DNA from: Progne subis subis
Taxonomy: Eukaryota; Chordata; Aves; Passeriformes; Hirundinidae
Reading direction: 5' to 3'
Length of the DNA: 64,000 bases
Assembly: GCA_022316685.1 (NCBI GenBank)
Contig: JAKJHU010000037.1
Coordinates: 21,723,188-21,787,187 of the forward strand
Positions 13,482 through 33,928 of this stretch are shown here, one piece after another. Both the position numbers and the translations under genes were made by a program. Below the pieces are notes generated by a model. The model ran no database searches. It saw only the letters and a program-made list of their open reading frames with translations, and was not told the DNA's origin. Numbering within the stretch: position 1 is the stretch's first letter; each line of letters starts with the position of its first letter.

Positions 13482-16294
13482 AAAAGAAAAATATTAAGAT
13501 AAGTACCCCAATACTTTTGAAAATAATATTTTCATCTAAAAAAACCCCGCAGTTCATATATGTAAGTTCAGTTTAAGTAAGCAAGTATGCTATTCAATGA
13601 AAGAGATCTAAGGTGACTCGTACAAAGAAGAGTAATGGTATGCAATCTACCTATCTATTACCCTCCTATATATGCATAAATACAAAATTTACAACTTTTA
13701 ATTTATAGTGTAGCTACTATATATAGGTCAACTACATGAAACACATACGATAGGATTTATACATATGTATATATAAACTCCACAGAGCACAGGCTTAGCA
13801 AGTCTGCAGTAGCTTTTATCATACTGTATTTCTCTCCCTACTAGTGTAAAGCCAATCCAACTCACAGAGCTGACTCAGAATAACTCAGAAGGGAGTTCTG
13901 TTTCTCATAAACAAATCTAAGTAGGCACAAAAGCATTTACAAAAGATGGGTCTAAATACATTCAAAGGAACTACTGTCTCACACAGCAATTAAATTTCTA
14001 GGAAAAAACTCCTTCACCTCCACACTTTCGAAATATTTTATATTATAATATAATAGTATATATAATACATGCTATTTTAAATTAAGAATGCAATTGATCA
14101 GAAAAAATTCTCCTTAAATAACCATAATAAACTGAGAGAGAGATCTGCAACTGCCCCCAAAACAACTGTGTCTTGCTCTTAACAGATGAAGGAACAACAT
14201 GCCCACATCTAAGCAACCTACTGGAGAATATTGAAAACAATCTGTTGTTAAAAAGTTTTATTTTAACATCTAAATACTAGCTGTCACTGTTCTTTTGCTA
14301 CTGCAGACTCCCAACTTCCTTGTGAGGGGAACAGGAGAGGCAGACACTGCTCTCTTGTCTTTGGTGCCCAGTGATAGGACCCAAGGGAATGGCCTTGAAG
14401 CTATGTCAGGGGAAGCTTAGGTTGGATATCAGAAAACAATTCCCCACCCAAAGGGTGGCTAGGCACTGGAAGAGGCTCCCCAGGGAAGTGGTCACAGCAC
14501 CACACCTCACAATGGCTCAGGAAATGTTTGGACAATGCTCTCAGGCACGTGGTGTAACTTTTGGGGATGGTGCTGTGCAGGGCCAGGAGTTGGACTCAAT
14601 GATCCTTGTGAATCCCTTCCAACACAGCTTATTCTGTGACTCTGATAAAGATTTTCTGCATGATATTGTGTAACTATAGTAATATAGAAGATTTCCTACT
14701 TCTTTTCTAGAAAGAAGAGAGATTTATAAACCGCATTTTTACCTTAATCAGAAGTTCCAGTGCTGCAATTCTACATTTTGCCGCTTTCTCTTTTGTATAG
14801 ACACTAAGACAAGTTTGCTGCACAGCAAAGAAAATTAAGATAACAATATTTGTAAGTAAAGATGGAAATTCAAAGATAGCATATTCTTCTACCTCTTTAA
14901 AGTATCTGTTGCTTACAAGCTTACAGTTTTTTAAAGAATAAAACAATGGCCTCACTGACAATACTGCAGCACTGTCTGACATAATAACAAACACCAACTT
15001 GAGCAAAGAAATTGCAGTTTCTGCAGTAAAAAGCACACAGAGCAAGTTTTCTATCTCAGTGCTATCAGTCCATATAATAAGTACCTACCAATTTATGATC
15101 AGAAAATCATAATTTTTTTTTTTAAACTAAAAAATTATACCTACTATTTCCCCTGAAAGGAATTAATTTTCAGAACCAGTACCTACGATGTTCTATAAAG
15201 AAAAGTTAACAAAATTAAGTCCACAGCTGGACAAACAATTCCACACTGCTCTGTGGTATGAATTAGTTTACGTCAAATTAAAATTATTTCAGCTCTATCA
15301 AGAACACCAGAGATGGGCAAGGCTTACTAGGAGGGGCAAAGTATAGGTATGAATGTTATGACATGACACCCATCAGATTTGTTTCAACTATCTGGCAAAA
15401 CACTTTTAGGGAATAGTTTTCATTTACCTACCTTAATATTACAGGCATAAGGATGAATTTTGTCACCAACTTTTTCCATAAATACACAAAGAAACTTCAA
15501 TGCTTCCTCCCTGCAATCTCGAAACTGAAAAGTAAAAAGAAAAAAAAAAAAAAAAAAAAAAAAAAAGGAAGTGTGTAACATGCTGTGCATACAGCACTAC
15601 CTAAACACCACTTTCAAGTTTGCCAACTTACCTCCTCCATGGTGAGGGATTTGTGGATAAAGACGAGTAAGCCATGATCCTGGGAAAACACCAGGGACAG
15701 GTGCAGCGCTGCAGGGAGGCAAAGGAACCATCGGGGGGTTGGCTTCGCGCACACCACCCAACCCATCCCCTGGTGCAAAAGGGTGACCCGACGCCTTGGG
15801 CACCAGAAAAACCACAACAAATTGCGGGCGCTACTAACTTCCCCCACGGCCTCGGGGCCCGGGCCTGAGCCTGGGCCCTCGCCCCGGAGCCTGCCCCTGC
15901 TCAGGCCCGGGGGAAAGCCAACCTAGGGGCAGCTCAGCACAGAGGGGCCCGCACCGAAGTGCTTTTACCCCGGTGAATGGTCATCTGGGGCAGGAGACCC
16001 CCCTCCCTCGGAATCACCGGTGACACAGCGTGGAGCGCAGCACGGAGGGAGGGCCCACGGAAGCACCGGCCCGGTGCGTGTGTCCCGCCGGCACCGAGCC
16101 ATCCCCGGGCCCCGCTCAGCTCCCCCCGCCGGGCCCGGGCCCGCGGGCGCACCCTGCTCGCCGCTGGACGCGCTGGCCACGCAGGTCTCGGCCAGGCTGC
16201 GGAGCAGGCTGTATCCGTGCAGGGCGCTGCCGGAGGCATCGCCGGGCTGCAGGCAGCGGTGCAGCTGGAGCAGGCACTGCTGCGCCCCAGCCAT
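836..16294 (-). CDS. PRKDC: PRKDC, DNA-dependent protein kinase catalytic subunit: N-terminal 683 residues (18 coding exons, 3' part outside window)
   Basis: DNA-PKcs is the PIKK-family kinase recruited by Ku70/80 to double-strand breaks in non-homologous end joining. Exons in coding order: 16153-16294, 15632-15708, 15432-15524, 14743-14817, 13330-13438, 12077-12189, 11301-11400, 10710-10765, 10591-10621, 9430-9587, 9077-9223, 6113-6277, 5112-5280, 4005-4054, 2692-2829, 2237-2386, 1680-1795, 836-995. All have AG acceptors and GT donors, and the 2049 nt translate without a stop. Conserved blocks include [60 protein letters not shown] and [15 protein letters not shown], all in the N-terminal HEAT-repeat arm; the kinase domain lies beyond the window. 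Exon 1 ([13 protein letters not shown]) is the least conserved part. An in-frame ATG at 16363 would add 23 residues; the 16294 start is preferred because human DNA-PKcs also starts MAG. The gene continues leftward through intron 18 (1-835). Confidence 0.96.
2865..3422 (-). mobile_element. Solo LTR of an endogenous retrovirus in PRKDC intron 14
   Basis: The element runs from TGGTGGTTTGACC to CCCAGTACA, resembling a songbird LTR family I know; I cannot name it with certainty. The LTR's own sense strand is minus, giving an AATAAA at 3015-3010, in the same direction as PRKDC. No internal retroviral coding region and no clear target-site duplication were seen. Its edge is 36 bp from the exon 15 acceptor. 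It is old and diverged. Confidence 0.7.
7154..7797 (+). mobile_element. Solo LTR, 644 bp, in PRKDC intron 11
   Basis: It has terminal TGTTAG...AAAACA, a TATA-like AGTATAAAAG near 7569 and AATAAA at 7677-7682, in the order expected for U3, R and U5 on the plus strand. It is antisense to PRKDC. No gag, pol or env sequence is attached, so this is a solo LTR. The flanking bases do not form a convincing duplication. Confidence 0.75.
8200..8236. repeat. Perfect inverted repeat, 16-bp arms, 5-nt loop
   Basis: The left arm (8200-8215) and right arm (8221-8236) are exact reverse complements around TGAGA. It lies in PRKDC intron 11, about 400 bp from a solo LTR. No flanking transposon ends were seen. 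Confidence 0.85.
12768..13303 (-). repeat. CR1 LINE 3' fragment in PRKDC intron 5
   Basis: It begins with AGAATCATAGAATCG, the reverse complement of the CR1 3' repeat, then the reversed conserved tail for about 535 bp. It lies in PRKDC sense orientation. Its 5'-truncated end stops about 27 bp from the exon 5 donor. Apparent open frames here are CR1 shadow. Confidence 0.92.
13450..13479. repeat. A-run (30), T-tract upstream of PRKDC exon 5
   Basis: On the coding strand this is a T30 tract ending 12 nt before the exon 5 acceptor, where it serves as the polypyrimidine tract. Confidence 0.9.
14365..14645 (+). repeat. CR1 LINE 3' fragment in PRKDC intron 4
   Basis: A diverged CR1 tail is recognisable from CTGGAAGAGGCTCCCCAGGG, GGCCAGGAGTTGGACTC and the ending CTTATTCTGTGACTCTG. 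It is antisense to PRKDC. Confidence 0.85.
15540..15566. repeat. A-run (27), T-tract upstream of PRKDC exon 3
   Basis: On the coding strand this is a T27 tract ending about 16 nt before the exon 3 acceptor. Confidence 0.9.
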
Positions 16295-16502
16295 GCTGCC
16301 CCGGTCCCCCGGGAACGGAGGCGAGGAAGCGGGCGGGAAGGGTCCGCCTTCCGCCGCGTCCAACGACAGCCGGGGGGACGCGGGCCGCTCAGCTCGGGCC
16401 GGAGAAGCGCTCCGCCAGACCGTTCCCAGCGGAGTAAGGGCCGGCGGCAGGGAAGAGCGTTTCGCCGCTTTTATGTCTCTTGTGGCAGGATGGGCTCACG
16501 AC

Positions 16503-16995
16503 ATGCACACACAGAATGGTAGAATGCATCAGGTTGGAAAGGACCACAGTGGGCCATCTGCTCCAACCTCCCTGCTTAAGCAGGCACACGGCACAGTGTT
16601 GCATCCAGACAATGCTTCAGTATCTCTACTGAGAGATTCCACACCCTCTCTGGGCAAACTGTTCCCGTGCTCGGTCACTGCACAGTGAAGCATTTCTTCC
16701 TCACATTCAGGTGGAACTTCCTGTGCTTTAGTTTCTGTCCCTTGCCTCTTGTCCTATTGTTTGGCTCCACCGAGAAGAGTCTGGCCCCATCCTCTTAGCA
16801 CCGTCACTATAAATATTGATAGATATTGACGAGGTTCCCTCTCAGCCGTCTCTTCTCGAGACTGTACAGTCCCAGCTCCCTCAGCCTTTCCTCATCAAAG
16901 AGATGCTCCAGCCCCTTAATCATCTTAATTGCCCTTAGCTGGACACGCTCCAGGAGCTCCACGCTTCTGTTGTACCAAGGAGCCCAGAACTTGGC
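16503..16995 (-). repeat. CR1 LINE fragment inside the PRKDC/MCM4 promoter
   Basis: The reversed CR1 3' end starts at ACAGAATGGTAGAATGC and continues through the conserved tail (CTCCCTCAGCCTTTCCTC, CTGGACACGCTCCAGGAGC). It lies between the two CpG-rich halves of the divergent promoter. Confidence 0.9.
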
Positions 16996-17419
16996 AGCAA
17001 TGCCGTACACTGCCAGTTCCTCCCCTCCTCAGAGAATGGACTGCTCCAACCTCCCCACGCCTCCCGGCAGCCCTAGTTTTGCCGCGAAATTCGGTAAGGT
17101 GAGGGCGGCTCCACGCTGGGTTGAGGGGGGCAGGCTATGTGCCATTACTGAGGACAGCCTCTGTATTGTACCACAAATAGTAACCCGCATTACAATTCTT
17201 TCTCTATTGTAGCAGGTCGAGCGGGACACGACCCTCACTTCAGTGCTCCAGAGGATTCATCGCCTTCCTCCTCTCCCTCTCTGTTCCGCATCCCCCCTTT
17301 CCGCCTTCGTTGGGCGCTCCCGTTACGATCGCGCCTCGCCATTGGCCAGAAAGCCCGGGAGGGCGCGCGCACGCCGCTGGCTTTGGCGCGAGTGTGGCGG
17401 GGTTAGCGGCGCTGCACAG

Positions 17420-17540
17420 GTGGGTGAGGGCAGCGGGCGGGGGTCGCGGCTGCCGAGGGGAGGAAAGGGATGGAAACCCGCCGCTCAGGGCTCGGCCGGT
17501 GGCGGGGCGCTCATTCTTCTCGCCGAACCCCTACCCCCAG
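17420..17540 (+). other. MCM4: Candidate MCM4 5'-UTR intron
   Basis: A good donor (CACAG followed by GTGGGTGAG) at 17420 and a pyrimidine-rich stretch ending CCCCCAG at 17540 bracket 121 bp, 31 bp upstream of the MCM4 ATG. Removing it would give a non-coding first exon and 17 exons in all, the number I recall for human MCM4. The 5' UTR could instead be continuous. Confidence 0.4.
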
Positions 17541-17571
17541 GTAGGACCGCCGCTGGAGCCGCAGCAGCGCC

Positions 17572-27049
<9,478 letters not shown>

Positions 27050-27525
27050 GTTACCCTGTGCTTGAGAGCCTGCTGTCACAACTTCTACTTTGCCTTTCTC
27101 AAGATAGTGTCAGTCTGCAAGATCTTTGAGATTTGGGACTATCACCTGCTATGACAGGCATTGCCTTTCCCTGCCAACCAGCCATCATGGCCTCACTTTG
27201 CCTTACTGTATTGCCACTGCAAGATTTGCATGGCTTGGGCTATCATTTGCTATGACAAGAGTAGTCATGATTAAGTGGCATCACTGTCATTTCAAGATAC
27301 TATGAAAATCCTCATGTCAATAACGCTATTTACATTTTGGCTAAATGTAATTACTAATATGGCAAGGGCTTTGTGGTTTTTTTTGAAGTTTTTTAGAACA
27401 TGGTAACAATAGTGCCTGTATTTCCAATTGAATTGTAAAAATTCATCTTAAATGAGTTTTTAGTAACTGAAATTTTTCCTGTTAGTATTGCTGTAAGCTG
27501 AAATAAAATTATTTGACTTAAAATT
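27050..27525 (+). other. MCM4: MCM4 3' UTR with poly(A) signal
   Basis: An AATAAA hexamer at 27502-27507 is the first good signal after the stop at 27049. It gives a 3' UTR of about 470 nt. Cleavage is expected around 27520-27530. Confidence 0.75.
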
Positions 27526-27529
27526 ACTC

Positions 27530-29029
27530 TTTCGCATTCATTTCAAGTACAAATTAGCATACCCTATGCTGAGCACTTTTCAGTCTAGAATTCTGCAATT
27601 ATTTAGAAGCTCCTTTGTGAGAGCATGAAAAGCTGTTTTGGTTGGTTTGTTTGACCTGAGTGTATTATGGAAGTATTCTCAATGTGAAAAAGGTAGATAG
27701 ATTTTACTTGAAACCATATTTCTTTACTTCAATTTTAAGTATGTCTGGATAAATTAAGACACCTACCTTTGGTGTAATGACATATAATCAGTCCTAAAAA
27801 ACAAGGTCGTGTAGCTTGTTTACAATAATATTCCCAAGGGCCTGGTATGGGTGATTTTTTAATAGAAAAATACAATGCTACATCGACCTTCCTCAGCTGT
27901 ATAAAACAGCATGATTGCTTTATGTGGTCTTTTTTATTTAAGTGCAATGAACAGGTTAGAATCCTTGCATAACTGTTTCAGGCATACTTGAAATTGGATG
28001 TTACTAAGAAATATTCCAAACTTTACTCTGCCTTCACTTCATGAAGAGGGAAAAAAAAAATAATTCATCTATTTACTTACTTGAAGTGATCTTGGATTAT
28101 ACTGTGTCCATCCTAAAAGAATTATGAGTCTTTCTCTAATCAGACATTCCTGAGACAGATGTCTATGTTATTGTTGTCCACACTGCTTACAGTTGATGAG
28201 ATTAAAAAATTGCGTATCAAAGCATCATGATCGGAAATAGTTTTTTATAAAACAGGTTTACCACAGGATCTTATGGGGAGAACTCAGTGGAAGCACATTG
28301 TGAACTGTGAAAAACTTCGCTGAAAATAAGTGCCTGCACAGCAGCCATAAGGATGCCCTAGACTCTTCAGAACAATGGGATTTAGTATGACCATTCTAGG
28401 CATCTCCTGTCTACTGATCATACTGAAAGTAGTCACATTTGGGTATGCTGTGAATGTTCAGGTATGCCTGAGTGTTCAAGGGGAAGGTTAAGTTTTTGGC
28501 CTCCAGAGACACACCAAGAAATGGAATAATAAATTTTGCTGATACCACACATATTTTCTTCCTCATCGATGAACAGACTGAAGATGTGAGGAAATAATGC
28601 CTTTTTGCATGCTGTAAGATGCTCCAGTAACATTCAAGACACAACAGATTTAGCATAACTGGTGACTGAGATCTAAAAAGCTGCATTTACTGTGCAGCTC
28701 CTGGAAGGGTCAGGGGAAAGTGCACCCTAATGAAACACTATGTCTGGAGAAGGACCAGAAGAAATTAATAAAATGTTGGGAGAAGTCAGTGAAGTACATG
28801 GTCCAGGTTATCTCCGAAGCTCCAACACAAGTGTGCTTTCAGATATTTCATAGGCATCAGCCTCTTAAAAGCACCTCTGCAAAATCAAAGTAAGAGAGAA
28901 GTCTGAGGAGCTCAATTATAGCCTGCACACAGGCCATAGCTAAAAGACATGGATGCTGTAGTGTGCTTTCTAGGATACTGGCTTGGGAGGAGAGAGGTGA
29001 CAGCTTTTAGCTGTAAATTTAAATTGACT
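27530..29029. other. Intergenic stretch after MCM4, nothing recognised
   Basis: The stretch is AT-rich with short open frames only. It has no splice-consistent conserved coding sequence and no tRNA. Part of 28.7-29.0 kb may belong to the adjoining LTR. Confidence 0.6.
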
Positions 29030-29646
29030 GATCCAGCTCATACTACAGCTTCATAAAGATCATTAATGAAAGAAGATCCTATATATCTGGGCAGGGACCA
29101 CAATGGACAGTTGGAGAAGACCATCATTCCTAAACTAGCGGCTGTTGTCGAGCTGTATTTTAAATTTGTGCTGAGATGTGTTTGTTATTGCTGAGCAGGG
29201 CTTGCGCAGAGCCAAGACCTTTTATGCTTCTCGTATTGCCACGCTGGCATGGGAGGTAAGGGAGGAGACAGCCGGGACAGGTGACTCTACCAGACCAAAG
29301 GGATATTCCAGACCATATGATAACATGCCCAGTATGTAATGTGGGGGGAAGGAGAAGGAAGAGAGGGACATATGAAGCGATGTCATTTGTCTTCCCAAGT
29401 TATTACATGGGATGGGGCCCTGCTCTCCTGGGGATGGCCGGACACCTGCCTGCCCATAGGAAGCAGTGAGTTAATTCTTTGTTTTGCTTTACTTTTGTGC
29501 ATGCTTTTTGCTTTCCCTATTAAACTGCATTTATTTCAACCATTGAGCTCTCCAACTTTTACACTTCTAATTGTCTCCCTCCTTACTGGGGGAGCAAGTA
29601 AGCAGCTTTGTGGGGCTTGGTGACTGGCTGGGGTTAAACCACGACA
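29030..29646 (+). mobile_element. Solo LTR of an endogenous retrovirus
   Basis: The 3' half is clear: an ATTAAA poly(A) signal near 29519, then a U5-like stretch ending GGGGTTAAACCACGACA at 29646. Upstream blocks such as GCTTGCGCAGAGCCAAGACC and GACCAAAGGGATATTCC match a common songbird LTR type as I remember it. The left end is uncertain by a few hundred bases. No internal retroviral genes are present. Confidence 0.7.
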
Positions 29647-29923
29647 TGTTTTTCATTAAGCATGGAAAAATGTCATACTGCAGAATTCTCTTCCTGCTCA
29701 ATTTAACTTACACTGTCCAGGACATCAACTGTTACAACAGAGGATTCACCTATACAGTTATATAAGCCTGATTTAGGTAGTAAGGGCAGAGGAAGAGGAA
29801 AAAAAAAAAAAAAACCAAGAAAAAAACAAAAAAAACCCACCCCACCAAAACAGAACTAGCATTTTACCGAAAGAGCTAACATTTTGTTTGGTAGTGTGGA
29901 TCAATTCCTGCCTGGCAAAACAC

Positions 29924-29996
29924 TGGAGAATGCGGGCATCGATCCCGCTACCTCTCGCATGCTAAGCGAGCGCTCTACCATTTGAGCTAATTCCCC
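29924..29996 (-). tRNA. tRNA-Ala (AGC), copy 1
   Basis: This is a 73-nt cloverleaf with 7-bp acceptor, D, anticodon and T arms. The anticodon AGC is at 29963-29961 on the minus strand. The acceptor stem carries the G3:U70 wobble that is the universal identity mark for alanyl-tRNA synthetase. There is no intron, and CCA is not encoded. A TTTT Pol III terminator lies about 5 nt downstream on the minus strand. The body is identical to the other four copies in the window. Confidence 0.97.
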
Positions 29997-30397
29997 CCCT
30001 CGAAAAAAGCCGCGGTATCATAGGACTCTGCTCCTCTCCGAGCGGCTAAAAACCACAGTTCCACACGCGGAACGGCGTTTTCTCTCTCGCTCTGCCCTCT
30101 CTGCTCACACACGAAAACACGTTGAATTCCGATTCCAAAATCATACATTTGTGGTAGTTCATTCAGCATTTCCAAATCAAGAAGCAGGAAATAAGGCAAA
30201 CTGGAACAGACCCATTTTTCAGCTGTGTGTATGTAATAATAAAAAACAACCCGTTTGTTACTTGCCGTTCACGAAAGAAAGAGCGCCGTGGCATTTCGTT
30301 TTCTCGCTATGCGCGTCAGGGCTTTAATTAAGGTTTTGGGTTTTTTTAAGCACTCGCGGCGAAGTATTTTTACTCCCGCGAGGAGCAAAATCGCCAC

Positions 30398-30470
30398 TGG
30401 AGAATGCGGGCATCGATCCCGCTACCTCTCGCATGCTAAGCGAGCGCTCTACCATTTGAGCTAATTCCCC
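30398..30470 (-). tRNA. tRNA-Ala (AGC), copy 2
   Basis: It has the same 73-nt body as copy 1, with anticodon AGC at 30437-30435 and G3:U70 present. It lies 401 nt upstream of copy 1 on the same strand. The flanks differ from copy 1, and a T-tract terminator sits about 7 nt after the gene. Confidence 0.97.
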
Positions 30471-30955
30471 CCGCTGCCCTAGCAATAACATCCTGTAACT
30501 TTAGACTTCAACAGCTCTAAACACAAACCACGATATCCACCCTCATTCTGCTTCTTCACCGCGGGGAGTTACTCCAGGGCAGCCATTCAGAACGTTTAAC
30601 TATCGCCTGACCGGGAGCCGCCTATGTGTTGCCCAAAAACCCCCTAACGTGATAAGGCGGAGTAATGTGATAAGGCACTTCACGCTAACATGTGCGACAA
30701 ACTTGTGCCCTGCAGCCTCTAAGTGGCACCTGCCACACGTGAGATTTGTCCTCCTACGCTCAGGGAAATCACAGATGACAGAGTGGAGCAGCTTGAGGAT
30801 AATACAAAACACGCATTTGCCCCGATGTCTCCTCAGGAGACCATCTAGAAAGCGAAACTCAAGCCTGATTAAATTAACTTCTATCAGTGTGCTGGCTTGA
30901 AGGCAAAACCAGCAAGAGACCCCAAGTCAGAAAAAAAAAAAAATTAATAGGAGAG

Positions 30956-32122
30956 TGTCTTGGTTTGAAAAGACAGGTGTCTGCTAAGGAGAGGCAGGCC
31001 TCTCTAGGAAATGAGGAATTCAAATCCTTCCCTCCGTGTTATTATAATTTGGAAGATTAAAAAAAACTTTTCAGTCAGAGCTATGGGGAAAAGGAGTAAC
31101 AGTCTTTTACTAGTAAATATAACAGGAGAGACAAACAACAGCAATTATAATAACAGTAAGACAGAACCAAGAACCCCAAGGGCAAAAGGTGGAAGCTCCG
31201 GCGCTGATGGCTGGAAGCTGGAAGCGGTGGACTGTCCTCAGCAGGCAGGGGGGTGCCCTGGCAGGTAAAGTGGGCAGTGCCGGAGAACCCGCAGTGGCTG
31301 GATCCGGGCTGACCCAAAATCCAGCAGGACAGCGAAGAAACTCTGAATTCCTGGGCACTCCAACAGATGGTAGAATTCCCAGGACCAGATCCTCCGTTAA
31401 CCGTGGACTCCAGGCAGCCAGCAGTTGCCCGATCCGTGCTCTCTGGAAGAATGAGAGCCATGAGCCCACCACCCTCAGCTCTCCTGGGAGCTTTCTCCCT
31501 CCCCCAAAACTAAGTGAGCAGCTTCTTTTGTCCAGGTTAAGCACTCTCTAACTATCAGTATTTAATCTTCTAGCAACTTGTGTGTGTGTGGGGGGGGAAA
31601 TTCTACAGGAAACTTAACCCTCAACAGAGAGAAAAAAAGGTAAAATAAAATAAAATAAAACACATGCAATAGTACAAAAGATCACTGACAGAGTCAGAAT
31701 ACAACCTGGCACTGTGGTGGTAGCAGTCCAGATGAAGTGGTCTTGTTGAAGCAGTGTTCCTGCAGAAAGGTCTGGTAACTCTTATCCTCTGGGAATCCAG
31801 TGGGTAAAGCTGCCTGTGCTGTCCCAAATCCTAGATTATATCCAGGTGGGAATGCTTGGCTCCTCCCCCTGTGCAGAGCATCTCACAACGGGCTGATATC
31901 ATTTTATCAGTCTTGTAATGGGTTCTTGATTGCCCATTAAACAGAGATAGCTCCTGGAGGGAGTTATCTATGAGTTGTGCAGCAGGGCACTGATGGGCCA
32001 TTAACAGAAGATAGTCTGGTGGGAGAGGGCAAGGGAAACACTGCCCAACCTAGCTTCAACAGCTCATGTAGATGGTGATAGAATACATACTTTGGGCACA
32101 TCTTACATTGTAACCTAGGACA
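30956..32122 (-). mobile_element. Solo LTR (TGTCTTGGTTTG type)
   Basis: It starts TGTCTTGGTTTGAAAAGACA, a hallmark I know from songbird ERV LTRs, and probably ends at CTAGGACA (32122). The LTR sense strand is minus: the TATA-like GGATATAATC lies near 31840 and the A/T-rich poly(A) area near 31650 on that strand. Roughly 31170-31560 differs from the form I remember and may be a subfamily insert. No coding region is attached. Confidence 0.65.
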
Positions 32123-33928
32123 ATCAGTTTCCGTTAGTACTGACAAGAAGATGAATAGATCTGTGTTAAATGAAAGTATGCAGACACAAAGCCTTCAAAA
32201 CTGAAACACCCTAAATTTTTCTTTAATGGAACAAAGAAGGTCAGGCTATTTTTCAGGCATAGGTAAGGAAGTTTTCGCACTTGGATTGAGAAATTAGAAC
32301 ATTTTACTTGCCATCTTACATGAAAGCTTAGCAACACTCACAACAAATTCATGATCACAAAACAATGCTGTCAATTACATAAAATACATGTGTAGTAATT
32401 TAATAATTTTTAATAATTGAAGTTTTAATAATTGAAAAAAGTGCAGAGATCTTTCCTCTCTCTTATCTGGCTTGGGCATTAAACAAACTGTTGTTCTGTG
32501 AGCCAAATGGGTGAAGCTTTAGGCCCCTTCAGCGGCAAGAGTGTGAGATGTGGTGGTGAAAAGCAGGGAGAGGTAATCTGCCTTTTTCATAATGACTCGA
32601 ACTGCACAGGGTTGATAAAGAAAACTGTTCATTGAGCTGAACCTTGTGAAAACACGATATGGGAGAGATCCTGGCCACAGGCGTGCAGGGGCCATCAGTG
32701 AGCCTAAGATACACACATGCCTGGGAAAGGACTGAAAGTGCTTTTGTGTATTTGCTTTCTCCCTCAAGTCTACTCAAGTGAGGTAGATAAAATCATCTCC
32801 AGTATAATGCAATAAGTGTTAAGGATACATTTTAGGTTTTTTTTATTGTGCAGAGACTGAAGTTAGGCAGGAGAATATCTGAACTTTAAGAGAATGTTTA
32901 AAGCAACACTGTAGTTCCACCATCTCGACCTGAACCTGGATTGTAGCAGATTTGGAGTACTAACTTACCTAGGACAAGCTGTAACTTGCTGATGCTCGAT
33001 TTTGGAAATTTATTTTGACTGGTTGCTGCCATCCAGTGCTGCCTAAATCCTTCAGAGAAAACCACTAGTACATGTATTGCAGTACAGTACATGTACTGCA
33101 CACACTTTAGTTTACTAGCAGGACTCACTCCTCTGCATTTAAATGGAGCATATAAATGTATCCACTCTCTCTGTAAACTACATTTTTGTTCTTGAAATCC
33201 AGAAAGCATTCTTTGATTTAACAGCCTGTGAATAGAGTTTTAGCAATACAATAGATGTTCAGCAATGTGCTTCCCACTGCCAAGTCAGCTAGTACGACTA
33301 CAGGTGAATTTTTCTATTTAAGAAATGTGCTTAGTAACCCCATATATTTAAGATGCAATACTATTTGGAAAGAATTATCAAAGTCAATAAATTAAGGTAG
33401 AAATACAAATAATTTCCAAACTAGAACATAAAAATACATGGATGAATTTTACCTCTACAGAAACGAAACATGAACTTTTAAACCACTGTATTTATCATTT
33501 ATGTATGTTTAATTAGAAAACAAAGTTGGAAAAGGAACTAACGACTTGGGAAAAAAAAAAAAAAAAAAAGAGAGAGGAAAAATCCCACTGTACTCGAATG
33601 ACTTCTAAGAGCAGTCCTTCTAGATTTACAAGCCCTTTTTTGTATTTGCACTGTAAGAGATGTAAAAGAATGAGTTCCCTCTCCTTGAATAAACACCAAA
33701 GGATGCACAGCTCAGGGAAACGAGGTTTGTACAACTTGTTTTATCCAAGGAACACGGCAGAAAATGTTCCTCATACGTCAGGTGTGTAGCCTGGCTTTTC
33801 AGCCACCGGGTTTTCCATGTAAATTCAGACGTGACTCCGTGTTGTTAGAACGACTCTACCCAACTACGGCCGGAGCGGCCACGCGGGGATTCAGCACGAA
33901 AGGCGCCGCTCCGCCCCGCTCGCGCCAA
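32123..33928. other. Intergenic stretch between LTR and tRNA copy 3
   Basis: Nothing coding was recognised. A small hairpin with 8-bp arms (TGCAGTAC at 33078-33085, GTACTGCA at 33093-33100) and an A-run near 33550 are present. The last 150 bp before the tRNA become GC-rich. Confidence 0.6.

Larger units (their letters stand above)
16295..17571. promoter_or_regulatory. Divergent PRKDC/MCM4 promoter region
   Basis: The two start codons are 1277 bp apart and point away from each other. CpG-rich sequence on the PRKDC side (about 15840-16490) and on the MCM4 side (about 17240-17960) is separated by a CR1 fragment (16503-16995). On the MCM4 side, an inverted CCAAT box (ATTGG, 17341-17345) precedes an E2F-like site (TTTGGCGC, 17382-17389), the usual arrangement for S-phase MCM genes. 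No TATA box was seen. Transcription starts are inferred, not observed. Confidence 0.8.

Noticed and set aside
14030..14075. AT-rich imperfect palindromic stretch
   Set aside because: Simple TA-rich sequence in a PRKDC intron; the structure is no better than expected for its composition.
16020..16688. 222-codon plus-strand frame opposite PRKDC exon 1
   Set aside because: Antisense shadow of PRKDC exon 1 and the CpG island, running into CR1 sequence.
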